Source of the DNA: Streptomyces sp. STR69
Lineage (GTDB): Bacteria > Actinomycetota > Actinomycetes > Streptomycetales > Streptomycetaceae
Direction: 5' to 3'
Assembly (NCBI RefSeq): GCF_024519455.1
Contig: NZ_JALJRY010000002.1
Coordinates: 506,541-570,540 of the forward strand
Length of the DNA: 64,000 nucleotides
Within the stretch, counting starts at the first letter, position 1; each line of letters starts with the position of its first letter. Below are positions 49,611 to 57,686 of the stretch, piece by piece. The position numbers and the translations under genes are program-made. The notes below the pieces were generated by a model. That model was not told the origin of the DNA and ran no database searches. It saw only the letters and a program-made list of their open reading frames with translations.

Positions 49611-50273
49611 ATGACAGAAAACATTGGCGTACTCGGCAAGCAGAAGTCCGCGCAGCCCAGGGGCGCGGAACGCGTCGTGAATGCTCCGTTGCCCACCGTG
49701 TACGGCAAATTCCAGGCGATCGGTTACCTGGACCACGACCGCGGTGACGAGCAAGTGGCCCTGGTCTACGGCGACATCGGCACGGACGACGTACTCACCC
49801 GGCTGCACTCCGAGTGCCTCACGGGCGACGCCTTCGGCTCGCAGCACTGCGAGTGCGGCGACCAGCTGGACGCGGCGATGCGGGCCGTGGTCGCCGAAGG
49901 CCGGGGCATAGTCGTCTACTTGAGGGGTCACGAGGGCCGCGGCATAGGCCTGCTCGCCAAGCTGCGCGCGATGGCGCTGCAGGCGGAGGGCCTGGACACC
50001 GTCGAGGCCAACCTCGCCCTCGGCCTGCCGGTCGACGCCCGCGACTACGGCGTGGCCGCCGAGATCCTGCACGACCTGGGGGTGGCGAGCGTCCGTCTGC
50101 TCTCCAACAACCCGCGCAAACGCGAGGCGTTGCTGGAACACGGCATCAAAGTCTCCGAAGAGGTACCGCTGTTGATCGAGCCCTGCGAGAACAACATCAC
50201 CTACCTGCGCACCAAGCGGGAGCGTCTCGACCACCACCTGCCCCATCTGGACGCGGTGGCGCACTGGTCCTGA
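49611..50273 (+). CDS. GTP cyclohydrolase II, predicted FAPy-forming variant
   Basis: A 220-residue enzyme with TAGGAA before the ATG. The zinc cysteines are Cys69, Cys80 and Cys82 (HSECLTGDAFGSQHCECGDQL), and YLRGHEGRGIGLLAKLRA and LLSNNPRKREALLEHGI are canonical. Met121 (RAMALQ) stands where E. coli RibA has Tyr105 (RAYALQ). From memory, the S. coelicolor paralogue SCO6655 carries Met at this position and yields the formylated pyrimidine (FAPy) rather than the deformylated riboflavin precursor. A dihydroxybutanone-phosphate synthase domain is absent and no other riboflavin gene is near, so it serves the adjacent cluster and not riboflavin supply. Confidence 0.9.
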   Translation: MTENIGVLGKQKSAQPRGAERVVNAPLPTVYGKFQAIGYLDHDRGDEQVALVYGDIGTDDVLTRLHSECLTGDAFGSQHCECGDQLDAAMRAVVAEGRGIVVYLRGHEGRGIGLLAKLRAMALQAEGLDTVEANLALGLPVDARDYGVAAEILHDLGVASVRLLSNNPRKREALLEHGIKVSEEVPLLIEPCENNITYLRTKRERLDHHLPHLDAVAHWS

Positions 50274-50306
50274 TTCCGGTGAGCGGAGTCCGGACAGGAA
50301 GAGGGA

Positions 50307-50468
50307 ATGACCGACGACGTCCTCTTCCTCTCCGGCGACCGGACCGCCTTCCTCTCCGGCGACCGGATCACTGAACCGAGCTTCCCCCACAACAGCGCCC
50401 GACCCGGCATCCAGGACGCTGCTGCGGCCCGGTCCGTCATCGGCGCGGCACAGAAGGAGCGCCCGTGA
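50307..50468 (+). CDS. Possible 53-residue protein with duplicated LFLSGDR motif
   Basis: An ATG preceded by GGAAGAGGG opens a 53-codon frame that overlaps the oxidase start by 4 bases (GTGA), the coupling pattern used throughout this operon. The protein starts MTDDVLFLSGDRTAFLSGDR; a 20-base direct repeat (50324-50343 and 50348-50367) encodes the duplicated FLSGDR. No family is recognised. It could be a real small partner or only a leader frame that couples translation. Confidence 0.4.
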   Translation: MTDDVLFLSGDRTAFLSGDRITEPSFPHNSARPGIQDAAAARSVIGAAQKERP

Positions 50469-51610
50469 AGCGTCAGGCCGAGGTCGTCGTCATCGGCGGC
50501 GGGGTCATCGGTACGAGCATCGCCTACCACCTGGCCCGCGCCGGCGTCAGAGACGTCGTCCTGGTCGAACGGGACGAACTCGCCGCCGGGTCCACCTCGA
50601 AGGCGGCCGGCGGGGTACGCGCGCAGTTCTCCGACGAGCTCAACGTGCAGCTCGGTGCCCGCAGTCTGGAGGCCTTCGACCGCTTCGAGGAGGACACCGG
50701 GCACGACATCGGGTTACATCGCGTCGGCTATCTGTTCCTGCTGTCGCGGCCCGAGGACGTCGCCTCCTTCGAGGCGGGCGTCCGGCTGCAGAACTCCCTC
50801 GACGTGCCCAGCCGCATGATCGACCCGGCCGAGGCCCGCCGCCTCTCCCCGCTGATCGCCGCGGACGGTCTCCTCGCCGCCGCGTACTCGCCCGACGACG
50901 GCCACTGCACCCCCGAGGCCGTCGTGCACGGCTACGCCTCCGCGGCCCGCGCCTACGGCGCGACGATCCTGCGCCACACCGACGTCACCGGCATCGAGAC
51001 GTACGGCGACCACGTCACCGCCGTGATCACGACCCTCGGCCGCATCGACACGAACACGGTGATCTGCGCGGCCGGCGCCTGGTCCAGGGCCGTCGGCGCG
51101 ATGGCCGGCGTCGACCTGCCCGTACAGCCGCTGCGCCGCCAGATCGCCGTCACGGAACCCGTACCCGGCCTCCCGCCCACGCTCCCCATGACGATCGACT
51201 TCACGACGAGCCTCTACTTCCACTCGGAGGGCCCCGGCCTCCTCCTGGGCATGTCCGACCCCGACGAGCGTCCCGGCTTCGCCACCGACACCCACGACCG
51301 CTGGATCCCGCGCCTCGCCGAGGCCATGCGGCGGCGCGCCCCCGGCCTCCTCGACCTGCGCCGCACCGGCGGCTGGGCGGGCCTGTACGAGAACACCCCG
51401 GACCACAACGCCCTGATCGGCGAGGCGACTTCGGTCTCCCGCTTCCTCTACGCGACGGGTTTCTCCGGCCACGGTTTCCTGCAGGCGCCGGCCGTCGGCG
51501 AGGTGATCCGCGACCTGTATCTCGGCCACGTACCCTTCGTGGACGTCAGCCCCCTGAGCGCCGGCCGGTTCGCGGCCGACGCCCCGCGTCCGGAGGTCAA
51601 CCTGGTATGA
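50465..51610 (+). CDS. FAD-dependent oxidoreductase (DAO/sarcosine oxidase-like)
   Basis: A 381-residue flavoenzyme starting at GTG, with AGAAGGAG upstream. The FAD-binding GxGxxG lies in EVVVIGGGVIGTSIAYHLARAG (residues 6-27), with the ribose-binding acid in VVLVERDELAAGSTSKAAGG. The C-terminal part has YATGFSGHGFLQAPAVGEVI, typical of the DAO family that oxidises amino or imino acids. Its stop overlaps the next start (ATGA). With two saccharopine-dehydrogenase-like genes downstream, an imino or amino acid derived from lysine or a similar substrate is plausible. Confidence 0.9.
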   Translation: MKRQAEVVVIGGGVIGTSIAYHLARAGVRDVVLVERDELAAGSTSKAAGGVRAQFSDELNVQLGARSLEAFDRFEEDTGHDIGLHRVGYLFLLSRPEDVASFEAGVRLQNSLDVPSRMIDPAEARRLSPLIAADGLLAAAYSPDDGHCTPEAVVHGYASAARAYGATILRHTDVTGIETYGDHVTAVITTLGRIDTNTVICAAGAWSRAVGAMAGVDLPVQPLRRQIAVTEPVPGLPPTLPMTIDFTTSLYFHSEGPGLLLGMSDPDERPGFATDTHDRWIPRLAEAMRRRAPGLLDLRRTGGWAGLYENTPDHNALIGEATSVSRFLYATGFSGHGFLQAPAVGEVIRDLYLGHVPFVDVSPLSAGRFAADAPRPEVNLV

Positions 51611-52674
51611 CCGAGCTCCATCTGTGGCTGCGCCACGAGACCCGCACGACCGAACGCCGCACCCCGGTCGTCCCCGCCGACGCCCGCCGGCTCGTCGGGA
51701 GCGGAGTGACCCTCACGGTCGAGGAGTCCCCACAGCGGATCTTCCCGATCGAGGAGTACGAGGCGGCCGGCGCCGAAGTGGCACCCGCGGGTTCCTGGGT
51801 GTCGGCGCCGGGGGACACGGTGATCCTCGGCCTGAAGGAACTCCCGGACGAACCGGCCGGGTTGACGCACCGTCACATCTTCTTCGGGCACGCCTACAAG
51901 GGCCAGCCGGGGGCGACGGACCTGCTGCGCCGCTTCGGCACCGGCGGCGGGGCGCTGCTGGACCTCGAATACCTGGTGGACGACACCGGCCGCCGTCTCG
52001 CCGCGTTCGGCTTCTGGGCCGGCTATCTGGGCGCCGCCCTGGCCGTCCTCCAGCACCGGGGCCGACTGGTCGCGCCCCTCACGCCCACCTCGAAGGAGGA
52101 GCTGGACGGCACGCTGCGACCCGCCGCCGGGGACGCCGAGTTCACCGCGCTGGTGATCGGCGCGCTGGGCCGCAGCGGCCGGGGAGCGCGGGCCGCGTTC
52201 GACACGGCCGGGATCGAACCGACGAGTTGGGACCTGGCGGAGACCCGGAACCTCGACCGCCCGGCCCTGTTGGCCCACGAGGTGCTGGTCAACTGTGTCC
52301 TGGCGACCACCCCCGTCCCGCCCTTCCTCCGCGCGCAGGACCTCGACGACCCGGCGCGCCGCCTCCGCACGGTCTCCGACGTCACCTGCGACGTCGGCTC
52401 GCCCCTCAACGTCCTGCCGGTCTACGACCGCACGACCGAATGGGACGCCCCGGTACGGCAGTTGCACACACGGCCCCCGCTCGACCTCATCGCCATCGAC
52501 AACCTGCCGTCCCTCCTGCCCGGGGAGTCCAGCACCGACTTCTCGGCCGCCCTGCTGCCCCAGCTCCTGGACTTCGGTACCGGCGGGGCGTGGGGGCGCT
52601 GTCTGGACCTGTTCCGCACCAAGGCCCGTGAACTCGGGATCGCCGTGGCGGAAGGGGAGTTGGGCCATGTCTGA
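51607..52674 (+). CDS. Saccharopine dehydrogenase (L-lysine-forming) like protein
   Basis: A 355-residue protein coupled to the oxidase gene. The AlaDh/PNT-type N-terminus is WLRHETRTTERRTPVVPADARRLVGSGVTLTVEES, followed by ILGLKELPDEPAGLTHRHIFFGHAYKGQ and ALLDLEYLVDDTGRRLAAFG. The C-terminal dinucleotide region has LVIGALGRSGRGARAAFDTAGI. Lys1/AASS-N-type enzymes join lysine and 2-oxoglutarate reversibly with NAD(P). Many bacterial homologues act on other amino acids. It overlaps the next gene by 8 bases. Confidence 0.85.
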   Translation: MTELHLWLRHETRTTERRTPVVPADARRLVGSGVTLTVEESPQRIFPIEEYEAAGAEVAPAGSWVSAPGDTVILGLKELPDEPAGLTHRHIFFGHAYKGQPGATDLLRRFGTGGGALLDLEYLVDDTGRRLAAFGFWAGYLGAALAVLQHRGRLVAPLTPTSKEELDGTLRPAAGDAEFTALVIGALGRSGRGARAAFDTAGIEPTSWDLAETRNLDRPALLAHEVLVNCVLATTPVPPFLRAQDLDDPARRLRTVSDVTCDVGSPLNVLPVYDRTTEWDAPVRQLHTRPPLDLIAIDNLPSLLPGESSTDFSAALLPQLLDFGTGGAWGRCLDLFRTKARELGIAVAEGELGHV

Positions 52675-53821
52675 CGTGGTGCGCGCGAGCGGCACCGTGC
52701 ACTGGATCGGCGCCGGACTGTCCACGGGCAGCGGGCTGGCCCGGCTGTGCGACACGGCCGGGCGGGTACGGCTGTGGCACCGCACCGAGGACCGGGCGGC
52801 GCGGGCCCTCGACCAGCTGGGGCTGACGGGACGCGCGGAACCGCGCGCGTTCGACCTCGCCGCGCTCACCGCCGAACTGGTCCCCGGAGACGTCGTCGTC
52901 TCCATGCTGCCCGCCCCCGAACACGCAGCCCTGCTGGCCGTCTGTGTCCGGCGGCGGGCCCACTTCGCCTGCTCCAGCTATGTCTCGGACGCCGTCCTCG
53001 CACAGGTACCGGCGGCCGGGAAGGCGGGCGTCGTCGTCCTCACCGAGGCCGGACTCGACCCCGGCATCGACCACCTCTTCGCGCACAGCCTGGTCGACCG
53101 CGCACGCGAGGCCGTCGGTGACGGCACGGCGGCCACCTACAGCCTCACCTCGTACTGCGGCGGGGTCCCCGCGGTGCCCAACGACTTCCGGTACCGCTTC
53201 AGTTGGGCGCCCGCCGGAGTCCTGGGCGCACTGCGGTCACCGGCGCGCTATCTGGAGGACGGCGAGGAGACCGTCGCGGCCCGGCCCTGGGAGGTGACCG
53301 GGCCGCATGTCGTCGACGGAGAGACCTTCGAGGTCTATCCCAACCGGGACAGCGTGCCGTTCATCGAGCAGTACGGGCTGCCCGCGGCCTGGCAGCCGCG
53401 CACCTTCGTGCGGGGCACGCTGCGGCTTGAGGGCTGGCTGCGGGCCTGGGAGCCGGTGTTCGAGGAGCTGAAGGCGGGCGACGACACCCGGATCGCCGCG
53501 CTGGCAAGGGAGTTGGCGGCTGCGTACCCCACCACGGAGGCCGACCACGACCGGGTCGTGCTCGCCGTGTCCCTGGACGTCCGCGGCGACACGGGCCGTA
53601 CCTGGTCCGGCAGTTACCTCCTCGACCTGGTGGGAGACGAGGAGGAGAGCGCGATGGCCCGCTGTGTGTCGCGTCCCCTCTCCCTCGCGGTCCGCCACAT
53701 CCTGTCCGACGACCTGCCGTCCGGGCTGAACCGGGCGGCGGAGACGGCGGAGCGGTCACGGGAGTGGCTGAGCGAACTGGCGGGGGAGGGGCTGGAGTTC
53801 ACCTTGCGGGTGGATCGGTGA
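52667..53821 (+). CDS. Saccharopine reductase-like protein
   Basis: A 384-residue protein. The Rossmann start is VHWIGAGLSTGSGLARLCD, then VVVSMLPAPEHAALLAVCVRRRAHFACSSYVSD and VVVLTEAGLDPGIDHLFAHSLVD. The catalytic-type domain follows (TSYCGGVPAVPNDFRYRFSWAPAGVLGAL), matching saccharopine reductase (Lys9/AASS-C) at family length. Together with the preceding gene and the flavin oxidase it forms a coupled three-gene set that would build or break an N-linked di-acid such as saccharopine. Confidence 0.87.
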   Translation: MSDVVRASGTVHWIGAGLSTGSGLARLCDTAGRVRLWHRTEDRAARALDQLGLTGRAEPRAFDLAALTAELVPGDVVVSMLPAPEHAALLAVCVRRRAHFACSSYVSDAVLAQVPAAGKAGVVVLTEAGLDPGIDHLFAHSLVDRAREAVGDGTAATYSLTSYCGGVPAVPNDFRYRFSWAPAGVLGALRSPARYLEDGEETVAARPWEVTGPHVVDGETFEVYPNRDSVPFIEQYGLPAAWQPRTFVRGTLRLEGWLRAWEPVFEELKAGDDTRIAALARELAAAYPTTEADHDRVVLAVSLDVRGDTGRTWSGSYLLDLVGDEEESAMARCVSRPLSLAVRHILSDDLPSGLNRAAETAERSREWLSELAGEGLEFTLRVDR

Positions 53822-53836
53822 GCGGGCGGTCGCGGA

Positions 53837-55066
53837 TCAGTCCGTGACCGCCTCGTGCAGCAGCTGCTTCAGCTCGGGGACGATCTTCAGGGAGGACTTC
53901 GGCCGGAGCTGGGTCATGAACTGCACGGTCAGGTCCCGGCTCGGGTCCACCCAGAACGTCGTCGTCGCGACCCCGCTCCACCCGAACGTGCCGAGCCCCG
54001 CCGGGGCCTGGGTGCGCTCGGGGTCGACGACCACGGAGACACTGAGGCCGAAGCCGATGCCGTCGTTGCCGGGCTCCTGGTGGGCGGGGCTGCCGAAGGC
54101 GCGCATGTCGGCGCCGCCCGGGAGGTGGTTGCTGGCCATCAGGTCGACGGTCTCGGGGGCCAGCAGCCGGACGCCGTCGAGTTCGCCCCGGCGCCGCAGG
54201 AACTCCGCGAACCGGTGCACGTCGTACGGGCTCGCCGCCATCCCGCCGCTGCCCGACAGGAACCGCGGCCGGCCGCCCCGCAGCGGCAGCCCGAGGATCG
54301 GCTCGATCCCGCCGCCGTCGGCGTCGCCGTACAACTCCGAGAGCCGGTCCGCCTTTTCGTCCGGGACCTGGAAGCCGGCGTCCGGCATCCCGAGCGGCCG
54401 GAAGATCCGCTCGGCGAAGAACTCGTCGAGCCGCTGCCCGGACACCACCTCGACGATGCGGCCCAGCACATTGGAGGCGACGGAGTAGTTCCACTGCGTG
54501 CCGGGCTCGAACTGCAGCGGCAGGCTCGCGTACACGTCGATCGTCTCGGCGAGATTCGCGCCGGGCGGCACGGACGACTCCAAGTGGGCTTCCCGGTACA
54601 GGGCGTCGACGGGGTGCGCGTGGTAGAAGGCGAAGGTCAGGCCCGAGGTGTGGGTCATCAGGTGGCGGATCAGCATCGGCTGCTCCACCGGCCGCGTCTT
54701 CAGGTCGGCGCCGGAGCCGCTGTCGTAGACCCGCATGTCGGCGAAGGCCGGGAGGTGGTCGGCGACAGGGTCGTCGAGCGAGAGCTTGCCCTCCTCCATC
54801 AGGAGCAGCGCGGCGACCGCGGTGACCGGTTTGGTCATGGAGTAGATCCGGTACAACGTGTCCGGTGTGACGGGGAGTTTCGCCGCCACGTCGCGGTACC
54901 CGTGGGCGGTGAGGTGGGCGACACGGCCGCCGCGGGCCACGGACACCAGGAAGCCGGGCAGGCGCTCCACGTCGACGTAGTGGGCGAAGTGCTGGTCCAG
55001 GCGGTCCAGCGCCTTGTGATCCAGTCCGACCTCGTCCGGGTCGACTTCTTGTCGCAGCTGTGCCAT
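53837..55066 (-). CDS. Serine hydrolase, class C beta-lactamase fold (EstB-like)
   Basis: A 409-residue enzyme with GGAGGAG before the ATG at 55066. The nucleophile motif Ser-x-x-Lys is in YRIYSMTKPVTAVAAL. The second motif is WNYSVASNVLGRIVE (Tyr-Ser-Val in place of Tyr-x-Asn), and FGWSGVATTTFWVDP takes the position of the KTG box. Without a signal peptide it is probably a cytoplasmic esterase or peptidase and not a resistance enzyme. The much longer open frame to 55567 has no support. It is convergent with the saccharopine operon and lies just after the MFS gene on the same strand. Confidence 0.87.
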   Translation of the reverse strand: MAQLRQEVDPDEVGLDHKALDRLDQHFAHYVDVERLPGFLVSVARGGRVAHLTAHGYRDVAAKLPVTPDTLYRIYSMTKPVTAVAALLLMEEGKLSLDDPVADHLPAFADMRVYDSGSGADLKTRPVEQPMLIRHLMTHTSGLTFAFYHAHPVDALYREAHLESSVPPGANLAETIDVYASLPLQFEPGTQWNYSVASNVLGRIVEVVSGQRLDEFFAERIFRPLGMPDAGFQVPDEKADRLSELYGDADGGGIEPILGLPLRGGRPRFLSGSGGMAASPYDVHRFAEFLRRRGELDGVRLLAPETVDLMASNHLPGGADMRAFGSPAHQEPGNDGIGFGLSVSVVVDPERTQAPAGLGTFGWSGVATTTFWVDPSRDLTVQFMTQLRPKSSLKIVPELKQLLHEAVTD

Positions 55067-55131
55067 GGCTCTCCTCCGAATTGCGTTCACGAGGTGGGGT
55101 CCCGCATACCCGGCCCCGGACACCTCGGAAC

Positions 55132-56490
55132 TCATCGTCGCGCAGGAACACCTGCGCGGTCTCCTGTAACACCGTGATGTGTGAGCGACGCGACTGTCCG
55201 GCCGGGCAGCACGGGACACGCGAGAGCACCGGTCAGGGCCACTCCGGCGAGGACGGAGAGGGCTGCCGCGGAGCCGCTCGCGGCCATCAGCGCGCTCCCG
55301 GCGGCGACCCCGAGCGTGGGCCCCACGTTCACCGCGGTCTGCTTGAGCCCGCCCGCGACCCCGGCGGACTCCACTGCCGCCGCCCGCACCACCACCTGGG
55401 TCGCCGCCACCATCACCGTCCCGAACCCGGCCCCCAGCAGGGCGAATCCCCCGCACACCGCGACCGTGCCCGAGGCCCGCGACAGCACGAGAACGGCCAG
55501 CGCCACGACCACCGCCGCCGCTCCGGCCGTACCGCGTGCCCCGACCCGGCGCAGCACCATCGGGCACACGGGCGCCGCGAGGACCATCGCCGCCGCCAAC
55601 GGCAGCCCGCGCAGGGCGCTCTGGAAGGGGCTGAGCCCCATCGAGCCCTGGAGGACATAGGTGACGACGAACAGCGTTCCGGAGAAGGCGGCGGAGACCG
55701 CCAGCAGCAGGCCGAGCGCGCCACGGATCGCCGCCGACCCGACGACGTCCGGCGGCAGCAGCGGATGCGCCGTACGACGCTCATGGCGTACGAAGGCGAA
55801 GCCGGCGAGCCCGGACACCACCAGCCCGGCCGTCGAACCGCGCGGATCGGCCAGCGCCTGGACGAGCGCGGCGAGGGACAGCGCGAGCAGCAGGGCCCCG
55901 GGCAGATCGAACCGCACGTCCTGCGACTCCCGCCGCTCGGGCCCCCGTGCGGTGAGGGCGAGCACGCCGAACACCAGCGAGGGCACGACGTGGAGGAAGA
56001 ACACCGCCCGCCAGCCCACCGCGCCCACCAGCACCCCGCCCACCAGCGGTCCGGCCGCAGCGGCCACACCGATCACACTCGTCCGCACGGCGATCGGCAT
56101 CCCGAGCCGGTCGGGCGGGAACGCGGCCCGCAGCATCCCGAGCGTGGCCGGCTGGAGCAGCGCCCCGAACACCCCCTGCACGACCCGCAGTCCGATCACC
56201 CAGCCGACACCGGGCGCCAGCCCGACCCCGGCCGAGGCGACCCCGAAACCGAGCATGCCCAGCGCGAACACCCGCTGATGTCCGTACCGGTCCCCGATCC
56301 GCCCGGCCGACACCAACAGGCTCGCCACGGCGACCAGATACGCGGTGCTCGTCCACTGGACCTGCGTCGGCGACGCACCCAACTCCCGCTGCAGCGTGGG
56401 CTGCACGACGGTGAGCACGGATCCGTCCAGGGCGACGATCGCCGCGCCCGCCACACTGCTCGCCAGTACGAGCCGTCGAGGAGCTGTCAC
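55132..56490 (-). CDS. MFS drug-type efflux transporter
   Basis: A 452-residue membrane protein with 12-14 predicted helices. Motif C and A segments of the DHA2 group are visible: VALDGSVLTVVQPTLQREL, SAGRIGDRYGHQRVF (motif A), IGLRVVQGVFGALLQPATL and VIGVAAAAGPLVGG (motif C). The GTG start overlaps the TetR stop by 4 bases, so regulator and pump are cotranscribed with the regulator first. Export of a toxic small molecule sensed by the TetR protein is the natural reading. Confidence 0.9.
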   Translation of the reverse strand: MTAPRRLVLASSVAGAAIVALDGSVLTVVQPTLQRELGASPTQVQWTSTAYLVAVASLLVSAGRIGDRYGHQRVFALGMLGFGVASAGVGLAPGVGWVIGLRVVQGVFGALLQPATLGMLRAAFPPDRLGMPIAVRTSVIGVAAAAGPLVGGVLVGAVGWRAVFFLHVVPSLVFGVLALTARGPERRESQDVRFDLPGALLLALSLAALVQALADPRGSTAGLVVSGLAGFAFVRHERRTAHPLLPPDVVGSAAIRGALGLLLAVSAAFSGTLFVVTYVLQGSMGLSPFQSALRGLPLAAAMVLAAPVCPMVLRRVGARGTAGAAAVVVALAVLVLSRASGTVAVCGGFALLGAGFGTVMVAATQVVVRAAAVESAGVAGGLKQTAVNVGPTLGVAAGSALMAASGSAAALSVLAGVALTGALACPVLPGRTVASLTHHGVTGDRAGVPARR

Positions 56491-57077
56491 AGAGCGGCCT
56501 CCGGCCCGAGGTGCGCGTCGAGGGCCGACCGCAGCAGGGGTACGAAGTCGTCGGCGCCGGTGGCGAGTTGGAGACTGCCCCAGCGCCACAGCTGGGCGAG
56601 ACCGTGCAGGTTCGCCCACAACGCGCCCGCGACCGTGCGGGCGTCCACGTCGGGACGGGCCAGGCCGACCAGGTCCACCAGCGCGCCGAACAGCGGCAGG
56701 CTGGTCTCCCGCAGCCCCAAGTGCCCGCTCTCCAGCAGATCGTGACGGAACATCAACTCGTACATGCCGGGGTTGTCGAGCGCGAACTCCAGATAGACCC
56801 GTCCGAGCGCCGTCAACCGCGCCCGCGGGCTCGCCGTACCGTCTCCGACCGCCCCCGCCCCCGCCGCCCGCTCGCCCAGGTCGGCGAAGCCGCGCCGTGC
56901 GATGGCGGACAGCAGCTCCAGATGGGTGGGGAAGTAGCGGCGCGGCGCCCCGTGCGAGACACCCGCCCGCCGGGCGATCTCCCGCAGGGTGAGCGCCTGC
57001 GCCCCTTCCCCGGCCACCAGCTCCACGCCGGCGTCGACGAGCCGGTCCCGCAGTCCCGCTGCCTCCGCGTCACTCAT
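56487..57077 (-). CDS. TetR family transcriptional repressor
   Basis: A 196-residue regulator. The N-terminal helix-turn-helix is GVELVAGEGAQALTLREIARRAGVSHGAPRRYFPTHLELLSAIARRGF, followed by a TetR_C ligand domain (FALDNPGMYELMFRHDLLES, a TetR_C_33-type segment). The start is the ATG at 57077; a GTG at 57083 adds two residues. Its own start region contains one of two TAGACA-type operators, so it represses itself, the coupled MFS pump, and probably the divergent PPOX gene. Confidence 0.9.
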   Translation of the reverse strand: MSDAEAAGLRDRLVDAGVELVAGEGAQALTLREIARRAGVSHGAPRRYFPTHLELLSAIARRGFADLGERAAGAGAVGDGTASPRARLTALGRVYLEFALDNPGMYELMFRHDLLESGHLGLRETSLPLFGALVDLVGLARPDVDARTVAGALWANLHGLAQLWRWGSLQLATGADDFVPLLRSALDAHLGPEAAL

Positions 57078-57078
57078 G

Positions 57079-57114
57079 GACACTGTCTACCAGTCGGCCG
57101 TAGACAGTGTCTAC
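57079..57114. promoter_or_regulatory. Twin TetR operators
   Basis: GTAGACAGTGTCTAC (57100-57114) is a perfect 7-1-7 palindrome. A second copy, GACACTGTCTAC, lies at 57079-57090, and the two make a 12-bp inverted repeat with a 9-base spacer. They sit between the divergent TetR and PPOX genes. Confidence 0.75.
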
Positions 57115-57152
57115 GCGGGAATGGCGGACGCGCCCCGCTCGTTGTGCGAGCC

Positions 57153-57608
57153 ATGACTCAGGACACGACACAGGACGACGCCCCGCTCCTTCAGCTGCTG
57201 TCCGACGGCCACGGCGGGGTGCTGGTCACCCTCAAGGGCGACGGCCGGCCCCAGCTCTCGAACGTCAGTCACGCCTACTACCCCGACGAGCGCACCCTCC
57301 GCGTCTCGATCACCGACGACCGCGCCAAGACCCGCAACCTGCGCCGGGACCCCCGCGCCTCCTACCACGTGACCAGTTCCGACCGGTGGGCGTACACGGT
57401 CGCCGAGGGCACGGCCGATCTCACCCCGGTGGCGACGGACCCGCACGACGAGACCGTCGAGGAGCTGATCAGGCTCTACCGTGACGTCCTCGGCGAGCAT
57501 CCCGACTGGGACGAGTACCGGGCGGCCATGGTGCGGGACCGGCGGCTGGTGCTGCGGTTGCGGGTGGAGCGCGTGTACGGGATCCCGAAGGGCGCCAACC
57601 TGGGGTGA
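57153..57608 (+). CDS. PPOX-class F420-dependent flavin/deazaflavin oxidoreductase
   Basis: A 151-residue split-barrel protein. It has LLSDGHGGVLVTLKGDGRPQLSNVSHAYYPDERTLRVSITDDRAKTRNLRRDPRASYHVTS, the usual pattern of F420-binding PPOX proteins in actinobacteria (KTRNL and RNLRRDPR contact the cofactor). The C-terminal part is VEELIRLYRDVLGEHPDWDEYRAAMVRDRRLVLRLRVERVYG. Members reduce small molecules such as biliverdin or quinones with F420H2. It is divergent from the TetR-MFS pair across shared operators. Confidence 0.88.
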   Translation: MTQDTTQDDAPLLQLLSDGHGGVLVTLKGDGRPQLSNVSHAYYPDERTLRVSITDDRAKTRNLRRDPRASYHVTSSDRWAYTVAEGTADLTPVATDPHDETVEELIRLYRDVLGEHPDWDEYRAAMVRDRRLVLRLRVERVYGIPKGANLG

Positions 57609-57686
57609 CCGATCGTCACCTCCCTTCTCCGACGCTAAGGTTGATCCGCAGTACGGCGGTGTGCGGACGACGGGGGAGTGCACGAG

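Noticed and set aside
55067..55567. N-terminal extension of the serine hydrolase
   Set aside because: It would overlap the MFS gene, reads as Gly/Arg-rich noise, and the ATG at 55066 has a strong GGAGGAG.
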